Shown one piece after another: positions 51,918 to 61,441 of a stretch of DNA of 64,000 nucleotides. The notes under the pieces were generated by a model. The model was not told the origin of the DNA. It made no database searches and saw only the letters and a list, made by a program, of their open reading frames with translations. This DNA is from Sinorhizobium numidicum (GTDB taxonomy: Bacteria > Pseudomonadota > Alphaproteobacteria > Rhizobiales > Rhizobiaceae), in NCBI RefSeq assembly GCF_029892045.1, contig NZ_CP120367.1, forward strand, positions 1,054,001 to 1,118,000, in the 5' to 3' direction. The position numbers and the translations under genes are program-made. Each line of letters starts with the position of its first letter. The first letter of the stretch is position 1.

Positions 51918-53546
51918 ATGGAGCGACAAAGACAACAAAGGGCGCAACAGTGGTCGGCGAGACTGACCAATAATGCGCTTGCTCCCTTTAATGCGAGGGT
52001 GCAACTCATCTCGGCCGCAGCTCTCTCTCTAGCTGTCTCCATTCTGTTTCTCACAACCACCTCGATCGGTATAGGAATCCTACCTGACTCAGTGGCTTAC
52101 ATGCAAATTGGAAGCGCGCGCCACTTCGCTCCGCTTTATACTTGGCTGCTGAAAGGGGCGACGCTCGCTCAGATTGAGCTCACCGCGGCGGCCTGGTTGC
52201 TCAATTGGATTCTCTACGTCGTCAACGCAGTTCTAATCCTGCGGTTGTTGTCCCTGGGAACGCTAAGCCCAATCTGGGCCTTCTTGGGAACGGTTCTGAT
52301 CGTCGGTCATCCGGTCTTCGTGGAATATCATTCGATCGCAATGACAGAGCCGTTGTTTATTGCGCTGGTCCTCACAGCCGCGTTTGCGTTCCTGCGGGCG
52401 GTGCAGGACAACCGCGGCTCAGGCCTGGCACTCGTGGGAGCAGTCATTGGCCTAGGAATGCTCACAAGGTTCGCTGCAGCACCGCTTCTGCCTACCTTGG
52501 CGACCATAAGGCTCCTCGCTGGCGGCGGAAATCTTGCAAAACGAACGATCGATTGCGCGATGATGGTCTGTGGCTGCGCAATCGTGTTCGGGTCATGGCT
52601 AATCGCAAGCGAACTTACCTCCGGGCAATCGACGGGCCGGTCGCTCGAATTTCGGGGTGATCCCGACACGGAATACTGGCTTCGGACAATCGTATCCGCA
52701 GCGACAATGCTTTTGCCGTCTGCGCTCGGGCCTGCCATTCGCATTTTGTTTCTTGCCCTCGTGAGTGGCGCCTTCGTTATCATCGCCGTGAATTACGCCC
52801 ACGCGTGGCTGCGCCTGTCGCCCGTAAGGAGAGCACAGCCACAGGTTCTTGTGCCGGTCGTCTTTGGCCTTCTCTCGTTGTTCTACGCCATATTCTTGGT
52901 TGTATCTGTGATGATTCAGTATCGACTGAACCTCACCGGGCGTTTTCTTCTACCTCTGTATGTTTTCCTCGTGCTGGCCGCAATCACTCCCTTCGGAGCG
53001 GGAAACCTTGGTTTTATGCGACGACGCGAGCTCGGGACAGTGCTTGCGGCCTTGGCCCTTGTGATAGGAGCCTCCAACCTCGTTCGAACGGCAGTTTTCA
53101 CCGTATCCACTCATAGCTCAGGTCAAGGATACGCGCACAAGGTATGGTCTACTTCGCCTGTACTTGCAGCGGCTGCAAAATTGCCGGCGGGAGCCGCGAT
53201 CTACTCGAACGCGCCAGATCTTGTTGAATTCCGGCTGGGACGGAGCGCCGCGTATATTCCCGCCCGCTTCAATCATCTCTCCGGTCGTGATGATTCTCCC
53301 GTGCCCTTCGCACATCAGGTGAACGCCATGCGTCGCCGTCTGGCGCAAGGAAATGCTTACGTCGTCTTCATTTATGGCGTGGACTGGCGCGACTACCTGA
53401 TCAGCGAGAACGCTCTTCTTCTTTCGGTTCCGCTCGTCGAGGAAGCAACGCTTCCCGACGGTCGGGTTTATCGCGGAGCAAACAAGGTAACCGACGTGCC
53501 GGTTTTGCAGCGAAGCGCGTCATCGACATTGAATGAAGACATGTAG
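51918..53546 (+). CDS. Polytopic membrane protein, probable GT-C glycosyltransferase
   Basis: The 542-residue protein has ten or more membrane helices and a C-terminal periplasmic domain. The first loop contains ILPDSVAYMQIGSARHFAPL; the aspartate after the first helix is where GT-C enzymes carry their catalytic acid. HPVFVEYHSIAMTEPLFIAL follows, a motif shared with ArnT/PMT-like proteins. GRFLLPLYVFLVLAAI lies later. It probably uses a polyprenyl-phosphate sugar to modify the polysaccharide in the periplasm. The GT2 gene downstream (53587) could provide a donor. The family assignment is tentative. Confidence 0.65.
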   Translation: MERQRQQRAQQWSARLTNNALAPFNARVQLISAAALSLAVSILFLTTTSIGIGILPDSVAYMQIGSARHFAPLYTWLLKGATLAQIELTAAAWLLNWILYVVNAVLILRLLSLGTLSPIWAFLGTVLIVGHPVFVEYHSIAMTEPLFIALVLTAAFAFLRAVQDNRGSGLALVGAVIGLGMLTRFAAAPLLPTLATIRLLAGGGNLAKRTIDCAMMVCGCAIVFGSWLIASELTSGQSTGRSLEFRGDPDTEYWLRTIVSAATMLLPSALGPAIRILFLALVSGAFVIIAVNYAHAWLRLSPVRRAQPQVLVPVVFGLLSLFYAIFLVVSVMIQYRLNLTGRFLLPLYVFLVLAAITPFGAGNLGFMRRRELGTVLAALALVIGASNLVRTAVFTVSTHSSGQGYAHKVWSTSPVLAAAAKLPAGAAIYSNAPDLVEFRLGRSAAYIPARFNHLSGRDDSPVPFAHQVNAMRRRLAQGNAYVVFIYGVDWRDYLISENALLLSVPLVEEATLPDGRVYRGANKVTDVPVLQRSASSTLNEDM

Positions 53547-53586
53547 GAATCTTTGCACCACTAGAATGGCAAGGGGAGTTCGCGTC

Positions 53587-54318
53587 GTGGTAGTTCAGAA
53601 GAGAATTTACGTCGTTATTCCTGCTTATCAAGCAGCGCAGACGCTTGAAAGCGTGTTCGAGAGAATCCCAAGGGAAATCTATGAAAAGGATGTCCGCATC
53701 GTCGTCGTGAATGACGGTAGTTCCGACGCGACCGGCGATATTGCGCGGAAAATCGCTCAGTCGCGAGCGAATGTGGAGGTAATCGATCATCCCCAAAATA
53801 GAGGCTACGCACAGGCGCAAAAAACAGGTTTCTCCTATGCCCTGGCGCAAGGGGCGGAAATCGCCGCACTCCTGCACGCCGACGGGCAATACGCGCCCGA
53901 ACTGCTGCCCCGGTTGCTGACTCCCCTGGAGAGAGACGAGGCTGACGTCGTAATCGGCTCACGCATGCTCGAACGTGGCGCTCTAAAGGGCGGCATGCCG
54001 CTGTATAAGTACATTGCCAATAAAGCACTTACGGCCGTCGAAAACCTCGCATACGGCCTCCGCGTGAGTGAATATCACAGCGGGTATATGTTGTATTCCC
54101 GTAAATGCCTTCAAACTATTCCATTCGTTCGTCTCAGCGATACATTTCACTTCGACGGTGAGATGATCATGATGGCGGGGAAACGCAAATTGCGGATCAA
54201 GGAGATCGCAATACCAACAAGGTATGCTGATGAAAAATCACATTTAAAGCCAGTTCAATATGGCTTTGATGTATTAAAAATAATATGGCACAACTATCGC
54301 GGTAAGTATGAATTCTGA
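53587..54318 (+). CDS. GT2-family glycosyltransferase (DPM1-like)
   Basis: I take GTG 53587, preceded by AAGGGGAG; ATG 53566 is an alternative. The 243-residue protein has RIYVVIPAYQAAQTLESVFE, IVVVNDGSSDATGDIARKI, HPQNRGYAQAQKTGFSYAL and ALLHADGQYAPELLPRLL. These are the GT-A fold with an HADGQ metal site, as in dolichyl-phosphate mannose synthase-like enzymes. It lacks C-terminal membrane helices. It probably moves a sugar from a nucleotide donor to a polyprenyl phosphate or to the growing repeat. The next gene, an SDR, begins 35 bases later. Confidence 0.88.
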   Translation: MVVQKRIYVVIPAYQAAQTLESVFERIPREIYEKDVRIVVVNDGSSDATGDIARKIAQSRANVEVIDHPQNRGYAQAQKTGFSYALAQGAEIAALLHADGQYAPELLPRLLTPLERDEADVVIGSRMLERGALKGGMPLYKYIANKALTAVENLAYGLRVSEYHSGYMLYSRKCLQTIPFVRLSDTFHFDGEMIMMAGKRKLRIKEIAIPTRYADEKSHLKPVQYGFDVLKIIWHNYRGKYEF

Positions 54319-54353
54319 TATGTCACATTTTTCGTGGAACAAGGAATTTAATT

Positions 54354-55493
54354 ATGAAGATACTCGTCACAGGGGGCGCGGGATTTGTAGGATCTTTTCT
54401 ATGTGAGAGCCTTCACAAGTCCGGCTACGAGGTGAGAATATTCGATAATTACGAGCCGCAAGTTCACTCTGGGTCGCAGAGCAATCTCGGAGCCCTGTTG
54501 CAGCCAAACGGGTTGCCTCTCAAGGGCATCGAGATCCTCTATGGTGATACCCGAAGCCCCACGCAACTCGACGCTGCGCTGAAGGATGTGGATGCCGTCA
54601 TCCATTTGGCCGCACAGGTCGGGGTCGGTCAGTCGATGTACGAAATTCACCGCTATGTCGACCACAACACCGTCGGAACGGCGGTCCTGCTCGAGTTGCT
54701 TGCCTCCCGTAAGCACAGTGTCAAAAAGCTTGTGGTTGCATCGTCGATGTCGATCTACGGCGAGGGAGGGGCTCGGTGCAGCAATTGCGGCGATGTTACG
54801 CCGACGCTCCGCGACGGAGGGCAAATGAAGCTCGGCGATTGGGAGGTACGATGCCCGATCTGCAACCGAACTGCATCGCCAACAGCCACCAATGAGTTGA
54901 AGCCCGTACTGCCGACATCGATCTATGCGATTACCAAAAGAGACCAGGAGGAAATGTGCTTGGTCGTTGGGAGAGCTTACGACATTCCCGCCGTCGCGCT
55001 TAGGTTCTTCAATATTTACGGCCCTCGCCAATCGCTGGGGAATCCCTATACGGGGGTGGCCGCAATATTTTCCTCACGTCTGCTCAACAATCATGCCCCG
55101 GTCGTCTTCGAAGACGGCAATCAAACGCGAGATTTTGTGCATGTAACAGACATCGTGCAGGCTATTACCCTTGCCCTTGCGAAAGACGAGGCCAATGGGC
55201 AGGTGTTCAACGTTGGCACCGGTCGACCGACGTCGATCAAGGACGTCGCCACCATTCTCGCTCGCAAGATGAGGCGGGACGTTGCTCCCCGAATAGAAAA
55301 TAAGTTCAGGGAGGGCGATGTTCGGCACTGTTACGCCGACATAGACAAAATTCGGCGGCACCTCGGCTACAAGCCTGCTGTCGAGCTCGAAGTCGGTATC
55401 GAGGATCTCATCGCTTGGGCCGAAGACCAGCAGGCGGAAGATCGGTTCGAGCATGCGGCCGCCGAACTCGCGAAACGCGGGTTAGCGCGATGA
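54354..55493 (+). CDS. NAD-dependent nucleotide-sugar epimerase/dehydratase with zinc-knuckle insertion
   Basis: The 379-residue SDR has MKILVTGGAGFVGSFLCES for NAD, HLAAQVGVGQSMYEI, SSMSIYGEG and the catalytic YAITK (Y191, K195). Between the serine and tyrosine lies an insertion with two CxxC pairs (C142/C145 and C167/C170). They are spaced like a zinc ribbon. FFNIYGPRQSLGNPYTGV and GNQTRDFVHVTDI are typical extended-SDR sequence. It may epimerise or dehydrate an NDP-hexose. AAGGAA precedes the ATG. It is followed by UDP-xylose synthase. Substrate unknown. Confidence 0.88.
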   Translation: MKILVTGGAGFVGSFLCESLHKSGYEVRIFDNYEPQVHSGSQSNLGALLQPNGLPLKGIEILYGDTRSPTQLDAALKDVDAVIHLAAQVGVGQSMYEIHRYVDHNTVGTAVLLELLASRKHSVKKLVVASSMSIYGEGGARCSNCGDVTPTLRDGGQMKLGDWEVRCPICNRTASPTATNELKPVLPTSIYAITKRDQEEMCLVVGRAYDIPAVALRFFNIYGPRQSLGNPYTGVAAIFSSRLLNNHAPVVFEDGNQTRDFVHVTDIVQAITLALAKDEANGQVFNVGTGRPTSIKDVATILARKMRRDVAPRIENKFREGDVRHCYADIDKIRRHLGYKPAVELEVGIEDLIAWAEDQQAEDRFEHAAAELAKRGLAR

Positions 55494-55597
55494 CCCTCGC
55501 TATGCAAGGCTTTGGCCAATATTCGCGTAGAGCCGGTTTCGGTCCGCCAACCGCGACCACCGTTCCGTTCCAGCTCGCTTAAGACGAGGAGAGTCCG

Positions 55598-56599
55598 ATG
55601 GGGCGTCAATTCACCAAGCGCGTGCTCGTGGCCGGAGGCTGCGGCTTTATAGGGTCACACCTCTGCGAGCGGCTGATCGAGAGCGGAGCCGACGTTCTTT
55701 GCGTGGACAATTTTTTCACTGGTTCTCGCGGCAATGTCGAACAGCTTTTTTCCAATCCGCGATTCGAGTTGCTCCGGCACGACGTGACTATTCCGCTTTA
55801 TGTCGAGGTGGACAAGATCTTCAATCTTGCCTGCCCTGCTTCCCCCGTGCACTACCAATTCGACCCGGTCAAAACGACGCGAACTAGCGTCCAGGGCGCG
55901 ATAAACATGCTCGGCCTCGCCAAGCGGCTGAAGGTGAGCGTCCTGCAGGCCTCGACGTCAGAAGTGTACGGTGACCCCTCGGTTCACCCGCAGACCGAGG
56001 ATTATTGGGGAAACGTCAATCCGATTGGCCCTCGCTCCTGCTACGATGAAGGCAAACGGTGCGCCGAAGCGCTGTTCTTCGATTATAGGCGGCAGCATCA
56101 GGTCGCAATCAAGGTTGCGCGCATCTTTAATACCTACGGCCCCCGCACCCACCCGAGCGATGGGCGAGTGGTTTCCAGCTTTATCGTCCAGGCACTTCTC
56201 AATGCAGACATAACCGTCTTTGGAGACGGCTCCCAGACGCGATCATTCTGCTATGTCAGCGATACGGTCGATGCCCTTCTGCGTTTGATGGATTCGCCAT
56301 TCGAGGTCACAGGCCCACTCAACGTTGGCAATCCGAACGAAATTTCAATGCGCGACCTGGCGGAATTGATCATCGACCTCACCGGTTCCAGGTCCCGGAT
56401 CGTGTATCGACCGCTACCTCAGGACGATCCCTGCAGGAGGCGCCCGGACATCTCGCGGGCGCGAGACCAGCTTGGGTGGTCACCGAAAGTTGGGCTGAAA
56501 GAGGGGCTCTCGAAAACCATAAGCCATTTCAGCGAGCTCCTCGGGCGCTCAGACTTCCAGACGGAACTCTCTACTTTCTATGAGGCAACTCGTGCCTAG
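55598..56599 (+). CDS. uxs: UDP-glucuronate decarboxylase (UDP-xylose synthase)
   Basis: The 333-residue SDR has [35 protein letters not shown] and [18 protein letters not shown]. It has [20 protein letters not shown], then [15 protein letters not shown] with the YxxxK pair. [19 protein letters not shown] and [19 protein letters not shown] follow. This full set is characteristic of UXS. It converts UDP-glucuronate to UDP-xylose in the cytoplasm. The dehydrogenase at 11400 might feed it if it oxidises UDP-glucose. GAGGAG precedes the ATG. The polysaccharide therefore probably contains xylose or a derivative. Confidence 0.93.
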   Translation: MGRQFTKRVLVAGGCGFIGSHLCERLIESGADVLCVDNFFTGSRGNVEQLFSNPRFELLRHDVTIPLYVEVDKIFNLACPASPVHYQFDPVKTTRTSVQGAINMLGLAKRLKVSVLQASTSEVYGDPSVHPQTEDYWGNVNPIGPRSCYDEGKRCAEALFFDYRRQHQVAIKVARIFNTYGPRTHPSDGRVVSSFIVQALLNADITVFGDGSQTRSFCYVSDTVDALLRLMDSPFEVTGPLNVGNPNEISMRDLAELIIDLTGSRSRIVYRPLPQDDPCRRRPDISRARDQLGWSPKVGLKEGLSKTISHFSELLGRSDFQTELSTFYEATRA

Positions 56600-56749
56600 G
56601 AGGTACCCATTTCCGCGGCGACGGAGTTCCGAGCGCCGCGGTCAGTCGGCGGGGCGAGCCGGAATCTCGGTCGCAACCCACGTTACCCGCTCGCTATCAG
56701 GCGGGCCGCTCTCATGCGGCCATTCTACCACTCATTTGGCTCGACATAG

Positions 56750-57163
56750 ATGCTGAGATCATCCCCAATCTATATTGCAAGGACACTGAGAGCGGCGCTC
56801 GAAATGCGCCTGTTGAGGTATGCTCTTGTCGGAAGCTGCGCGGCGCTTCTGCAAGTTTGCTTGCTCACCATATTCATAGAACTCGCCGGCATGAACGCTT
56901 TGCTGGCATCGACAGTGGCACTCGCGATCGCTGTCATGGTCAACTACAGCCTTCAACATCGTTTAACATTCCGGTCGAAGTCGAAGCACGTCATTGCGGC
57001 ACCGCGCTTTGTCGCTTTAGCGCTCTGCACGCTTGCGGCGAATGCCGTTCTCTTCAACAGTCTCTTGACAGTGCTTCCATATCTCGCCGCTCAGATCACA
57101 ACGCTTGGCGCTATTTTCCCGATAAATTATTACTTGAACCGGACTCTGACCTTTCGCATTTGA
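56750..57163 (+). CDS. Second GtrA-family membrane protein
   Basis: The 137-residue protein has four membrane helices. LLRYALVGSCAALLQVCLLT, MVNYSLQHRLTFRS and FPINYYLNRTLTFRI give the GtrA pattern, including the NYxxxRxxTF ending. No GtrB-type gene is adjacent; the nearest candidates are 53587 and 47110. It would flip a polyprenyl-phosphate sugar. A hairpin with a T run follows at 57478-57511, though some 300 bases beyond the stop. Confidence 0.85.
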   Translation: MLRSSPIYIARTLRAALEMRLLRYALVGSCAALLQVCLLTIFIELAGMNALLASTVALAIAVMVNYSLQHRLTFRSKSKHVIAAPRFVALALCTLAANAVLFNSLLTVLPYLAAQITTLGAIFPINYYLNRTLTFRI

Positions 57164-57651
57164 CCGTGAAGCCTGGGGCAGACCTGTTGCGGACTGCACT
57201 GTAGCAATGGCCGGCCGCCAGATAATGGTGTCCGTGTCGATGGCATGGAACGGCGCCGAAATGGGCATCGGATCAGCGCTTGCTCGATCAGCAAGTTGCG
57301 TCGGTTACCGCGACCAAGGACCACCACCGCCACAACCTCACCGCGAAGGGGGCTATTCCTTAAGCACACTGTTTTCGTAGGACACTATAATTGGGCTAAT
57401 CGCAGAAGACCATTTACAACCGGTTAATTACGTGCTTTTTTATTACGGAAGTTGAATATGCCATTGGAATTTTGCGCCGCGGCTTACGAAGCCGCGAACG
57501 CCTATTTTTTTGCTCAATTATATTTATCAAGCCTTTCGACGCGGTCGACAAGTCAAACTAACAGAGAAGCTATTCCTAGTCATCCGAGTGACTTGGGTGC
57601 AGTTGCAATCGCCGCGTCGTGAGAAGGCTTGCAGTAGTTAGAGGGGCTGCC
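57164..57651. other. Intergenic region with hairpin and T run
   Basis: The 488 bases lie between gtrA and the WbpM-like gene. A hairpin with a T tract is at 57478-57511. The dehydratase frame is open from a GTG at 57619, which I do not take as the start. No gene seen. Confidence 0.4.
57478..57511 (+). terminator. Possible intrinsic terminator
   Basis: An 8-base perfect stem (CGCGGCTT/AAGCCGCG) with a 3-base loop is followed 8 bases later by seven T. The gap between stem and T run weakens the call. It would end transcripts from gtrA before the WbpM-like gene. Confidence 0.4.
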
Positions 57652-59859
57652 ATGCTGCGTATACGCGCCGCCGCGAAGACTATTCGTGACAACTTCCTCA
57701 TCTGGCCGTCTATGTCGCGCGGCGGGGAGGCACGAAGGATAACCGCTGTACTCATCTGGAGCGTTTGCCGAACCGCTTTCGAAATTGGCGTTCGCCGCCT
57801 GCGAATGGCAGCTCGTAGCGCGCAAAAGTACTCCGCGCTGTATTTTGCCGATCTCGGTTCCGCCGGAGTTGCGCTTGCTGTTGCGTTTTTGCTTCGGTAT
57901 GGCCTCACGGAGCTGAGTGCAAGACCCGCCGTCACGTCTGTGTTGCTATGGTCTGGTGCTCAATATATCGCCGTGTGTGCATTCGTATTTCCATTAGCCG
58001 GTCTCTACAGCCGGAATTGGAGATATGGCTCCATTTCTGATCTGTTCATTATACTCCGTGCGGTTCTTCTCACCTCCTTGCTGCTGGTCTCGCTTCTCTT
58101 CTTCTCGACCAGGCTGAGCGAAATCCCGAGAACTGTCGTCCCGCTGCAATCGCTTCTGTTGATTGCCTTCTTGGCCGCATCGAGACTGAGCTTTCGCGCG
58201 GAGGAAATTCCACTTGCGCGGCCTGTTTTCAAGGGCGGACGCAACAAAGGTGCGAACGACGATCATTGCATACCGCTGTTGCTTGTCGGAGCTGGCGATG
58301 CTGCCGACCTCTATCTGCGGGCTCTCGCTCGGGATCCCAACTCCACATACATACCGGTCGCCTGCCTCGACAGAAGTTCTGACCAGCTTGGCATGAGTCT
58401 TCGTGGCGTGCCGATTGCCGGATGCATCGAGGATTTCGAGCGTGTCGTCGGAGAATTGCAGCAGGCTAACAAACAGCCGCGTCACGTGGTCTTCACGGAG
58501 GCACCTGCGGCTTTTGGCGAGAAAGCGTCGGACGAACTGCTGCGATCTGCGGACAGGCTCGGGATCGCGGTCTCACGGCTGTCGCAGCCGACCGAGCTTA
58601 AACGTGCCAAGTCCGACAACCCGTTTGAACTGCGTTCTATCGAACTGACCGATCTCCTCGAACGGCCGCAGGCGGCACTCGACAAGGAAGCGATAGCACG
58701 ACTCGTTCGCGGCAGGCGCGTGTTGGTCACCGGTGCTGGCGGATCGATCGGTAGCGAGTTGACCACTCAGGTCGCAGCCTGCGAACCATCGGAGATCGTG
58801 CTCATCGACAACACTGAGTACAATCTCTACGCCATCGACATGAACCTGAACGAGAATTTTTCGGAGGTCCCGCGCTCAAGCTATCTTTGCAGCGTCCGGC
58901 GTAGCCAGCGGGTGGAAGAGATCTTTGAGCGCCACCGGCCCGAGCTCGTCTTTCACGCGGCGGCGCTGAAGCATGTGCCCATGGTGCAGATGAACCCGTG
59001 CGAAGGCGTGCTGACCAACGTCGTCGGCACCATGAACGTCGCCAACGCGGCAAAGAAATTCGGCACACTTGCCATGGTTCAGATTTCGACCGACAAGGTT
59101 GTGAACTCGACGAGCGTGATGGGAGCGACAAAACGTCTGGCGGAACTCTATTGCCAAGCGCTAGATCTGGACGGCGTCGAAACAGGCAAGGGCCCACGGT
59201 TCATGACGGTTCGTTTCGGGAATGTGCTGGGATCAAGCGGCTCGCTGATTCCGCTCTTCGAGCGACAGCTTGCGAGAGGCGGCCCGCTCACCGTCACCGA
59301 TCCATGCATGACGCGCTTCTTCATGACGATCCGTGAGGCCGTGGAACTGACATTGCAGGCCTCCGCTTACGGCTTTGAGAAACAGATCGGGCAAGGCGAG
59401 ATCTTCGTCCTCGACATGGGCGAACCAATCAAGATCATCGACATCGCCCGCCGTATGATCCGCTTGGCAGGCTTTGCGCCTGATAAGGATATCGAGATCA
59501 AGATCATAGGCTGCCGCCCGGGCGAGAAGCTCTTTGAAGAGCTCTTCGACGAAACGGATAAGCGCATTTCATCACCTGTACCAGGCGTTCTTGGCGCAGT
59601 CCCGGACCCGATTCCCTTGCCGACACTCAGGCACGCTTTCGCCCGGCTGCAACGTTACGCGGAGCGGGGCAACGAACGTGCATTGGTCTCGGTCATGCGT
59701 GAATTGCTTCCTCACTACCAACATGGGGACACGAGCGCGACGCCCCGCTATGCAAGCAAGAGAGCGCCGGGTCGCCCCAAAGACCGCGTGAAGGCAGGCT
59801 CGACACAAACCGTCTACGCCAAAAGCAAACGCACCGACGTCCGCTTGCCGGGAAGTTGA
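57652..59859 (+). CDS. Membrane-bound UDP-sugar 4,6-dehydratase (WbpM/CapD/FlaA1 family)
   Basis: I start at ATG 57652, which has GAGGGG five bases upstream (735 residues). Four membrane helices (about residues 60-190) precede a CoA-binding-like domain (LLLVGAGDAADLYLRALARD). The SDR domain has RRVLVTGAGGSIGSELTTQV, LIDNTEYNLYAIDM, HAAALKHVPMVQMNP and QISTDKVVNSTSVMGATKRL. In the last, the TDK acid-base set is followed by methionine before GATK, the SMK-like form of WbpM-type enzymes. It probably turns UDP-GlcNAc into the 4-keto-6-deoxy sugar, the entry to QuiNAc, FucNAc or 4-amino sugars. The DegT enzyme at 30641 and formyltransferase at 50654 could act after it. Confidence 0.92.
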   Translation: MLRIRAAAKTIRDNFLIWPSMSRGGEARRITAVLIWSVCRTAFEIGVRRLRMAARSAQKYSALYFADLGSAGVALAVAFLLRYGLTELSARPAVTSVLLWSGAQYIAVCAFVFPLAGLYSRNWRYGSISDLFIILRAVLLTSLLLVSLLFFSTRLSEIPRTVVPLQSLLLIAFLAASRLSFRAEEIPLARPVFKGGRNKGANDDHCIPLLLVGAGDAADLYLRALARDPNSTYIPVACLDRSSDQLGMSLRGVPIAGCIEDFERVVGELQQANKQPRHVVFTEAPAAFGEKASDELLRSADRLGIAVSRLSQPTELKRAKSDNPFELRSIELTDLLERPQAALDKEAIARLVRGRRVLVTGAGGSIGSELTTQVAACEPSEIVLIDNTEYNLYAIDMNLNENFSEVPRSSYLCSVRRSQRVEEIFERHRPELVFHAAALKHVPMVQMNPCEGVLTNVVGTMNVANAAKKFGTLAMVQISTDKVVNSTSVMGATKRLAELYCQALDLDGVETGKGPRFMTVRFGNVLGSSGSLIPLFERQLARGGPLTVTDPCMTRFFMTIREAVELTLQASAYGFEKQIGQGEIFVLDMGEPIKIIDIARRMIRLAGFAPDKDIEIKIIGCRPGEKLFEELFDETDKRISSPVPGVLGAVPDPIPLPTLRHAFARLQRYAERGNERALVSVMRELLPHYQHGDTSATPRYASKRAPGRPKDRVKAGSTQTVYAKSKRTDVRLPGS

Positions 59860-59896
59860 AGCGCGGGAATTTGGAATGGCCGATTGCGCAGGACTT

Positions 59897-59936
59897 GCAT
59901 GGTTCCTCGAACCGGGACCGATTTTAAGAACCATGC
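59897..59936. repeat. 9-bp perfect inverted repeat with 22-bp loop
   Basis: GCATGGTTC at 59897-59905 and its complement GAACCATGC at 59928-59936 lie just after the WbpM-like gene. No T run follows. It could be part of the repeat element next to it or a weak transcript end. Confidence 0.4.
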
Positions 59937-59940
59937 CGTG

Positions 59941-60003
59941 ATTCAAAGTGCTGCAACCCTTACGCGTCTGAAAAGACGCACTGTACGGGAGTCGGAACCG
60001 CGC
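59941..60003. repeat. Candidate rhizobial intergenic repeat element
   Basis: The stretch reads ATTCAAAGTGCTGCAACCCT and then GCGTCTGAAAAGACGC, a perfect 6-base stem with GAAA loop (59964-59979). I recall similar sequences, an AAAGTGCTACAGCGTCC-like lead followed by a GCGTCT-GAAA-AGACGC stem, as a frequent intergenic repeat in Rhizobium and Sinorhizobium genomes. This copy looks diverged or short. Confidence 0.4.
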
Positions 60004-60140
60004 TGAGTCCGAGATCATGGAGAAGCTGAAGATTACAGCAACAGCTTTTGTACCTCTCGATAGCGCAATGCCTTTTAGGACGTGAAGAGCGAACGGCGAA
60101 TGCGAGTGTCTTCACGATCGGATCGATCCAGGAGGTGATT

Positions 60141-61367
60141 TTGAATCCGGCAGGGCAGGCTTCCCGAATTGAACCCGAAGACTTTGAGGCCCGCTCGGTA
60201 AAGCCGTCCGGCGTCCTATGTCCGAATGAGCGCAAACATGTAATTGCTGTGGTCGCAAGCTTGACAGTTTCCCTCACGATTTTTCGGCTCGAATTGCTGA
60301 AGCGATTGGCTGGAGCCGGACACGAGGTCATTGCCTTCGCGCCCGAACGCGATCCCCGGGTCGAGCAGGCCCTGGCTCAGATCGGCGTACGCTTCGTTCG
60401 CATTCCCATGGCACGCACCGGCCTCAATCCGCTCGATGACATCCGCACGCTGTGGTCGCTGCATAAACATTTCAAGCGTTTGAAGCCAGACATGATTCTT
60501 CCCTATACGATGAAACCAATCATCTATGCCGGCATCGCAGCCAGGCTGTTGGGGGTGAAGGAGCGTTGTTTCCTGGTCACCGGCCTTGGTCATGTGTTCT
60601 CGGACGCTGCCGGCCACTCGTTCAAAGCATGGGTCATCCGTCACCTATGCGTCCGGCTGTATCGCCTGGCCTTGCGCGGTGCCAAGGTCGTCTTTGTCTA
60701 CAACGAGGCGGATGCCGAAGACATTCGCCGCCACCGCATGCTGCAGGATAATCAGTCGCCGACGATGATCCCCGGATCTGGTGTCGATCTCGACCACTTC
60801 ACATTTTCAAGACCGCCTCGGGGCGGACCAGTTTTTCTGATGATCGCGCGGCTCCTCCGCGACAAAGGCGTCGTTGAATATGTGGAAGCCGCACGCATAC
60901 TGCGTCGGTCTTTTCCCGATGCCAAGTTTCAACTGCTCGGCCATTTCGACAGCAACCCGACGGCGATTTCACGAGATGAAATCGACGGCTGGGTGCGCGA
61001 GGGAATATTGGACTACCTCGGAACCACTGAGGACGTGCGGCCTCATCTCGCAGCGTGCAGCGTTTTCGTCCTGCCGTCCTACTACCGCGAAGGTATCCCG
61101 CGCAGTATTCTCGAAGCACTCGCCACTGGAAGACCAGTGATTACAACGGACCTGCCCGGTTGTCGCGATACGGTGCACCCGGGAGAGAATGGGATGGCGG
61201 TCAGGGCACGGGATGCTGCAGCGCTTGCCGATGCGATGGCAACCTTTGCCAAGCATCCGGAGCTGGCGGAAAAAATGGGCGAACGGTCGCGAAAGATCGC
61301 GGAGGCTAGATTTGACGTGCATGCAGTCAACGGGATGCTGCTTGATAGTCTGCAGTTAACCGACTGA
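60141..61367 (+). CDS. GT4-family glycosyltransferase with TTG start
   Basis: I place the start at TTG 60141 because a perfect AGGAGGTGA site ends five bases before it; the frame is open to 60048 but without such a site. The 408-residue enzyme has HVIAVVASLTVSLTIFRLEL and LPYTMKPIIYAGIAARLLG, typical of the lipopolysaccharide GT4 subgroup with a C-terminal TM-like end. The donor domain has FLMIARLLRDKGVVEYVEAA, KFQLLGHFDSNPTAI, VFVLPSYYREGIPRSILEAL and TTDLPGCRDTVHPGENG. The GIPRSxLEA and GCRD motifs match WbpH/PglA-like transferases. It probably adds a hexosamine early in repeat assembly. Confidence 0.88.
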   Translation: MNPAGQASRIEPEDFEARSVKPSGVLCPNERKHVIAVVASLTVSLTIFRLELLKRLAGAGHEVIAFAPERDPRVEQALAQIGVRFVRIPMARTGLNPLDDIRTLWSLHKHFKRLKPDMILPYTMKPIIYAGIAARLLGVKERCFLVTGLGHVFSDAAGHSFKAWVIRHLCVRLYRLALRGAKVVFVYNEADAEDIRRHRMLQDNQSPTMIPGSGVDLDHFTFSRPPRGGPVFLMIARLLRDKGVVEYVEAARILRRSFPDAKFQLLGHFDSNPTAISRDEIDGWVREGILDYLGTTEDVRPHLAACSVFVLPSYYREGIPRSILEALATGRPVITTDLPGCRDTVHPGENGMAVRARDAAALADAMATFAKHPELAEKMGERSRKIAEARFDVHAVNGMLLDSLQLTD

Positions 61368-61441
61368 TCAGATAGCTTTATGGCGCCTCGGATCAGCCAC
61401 CCAATGAACCACGAGCAGCGTGGAGCCGCAGGGCCGCCGGG

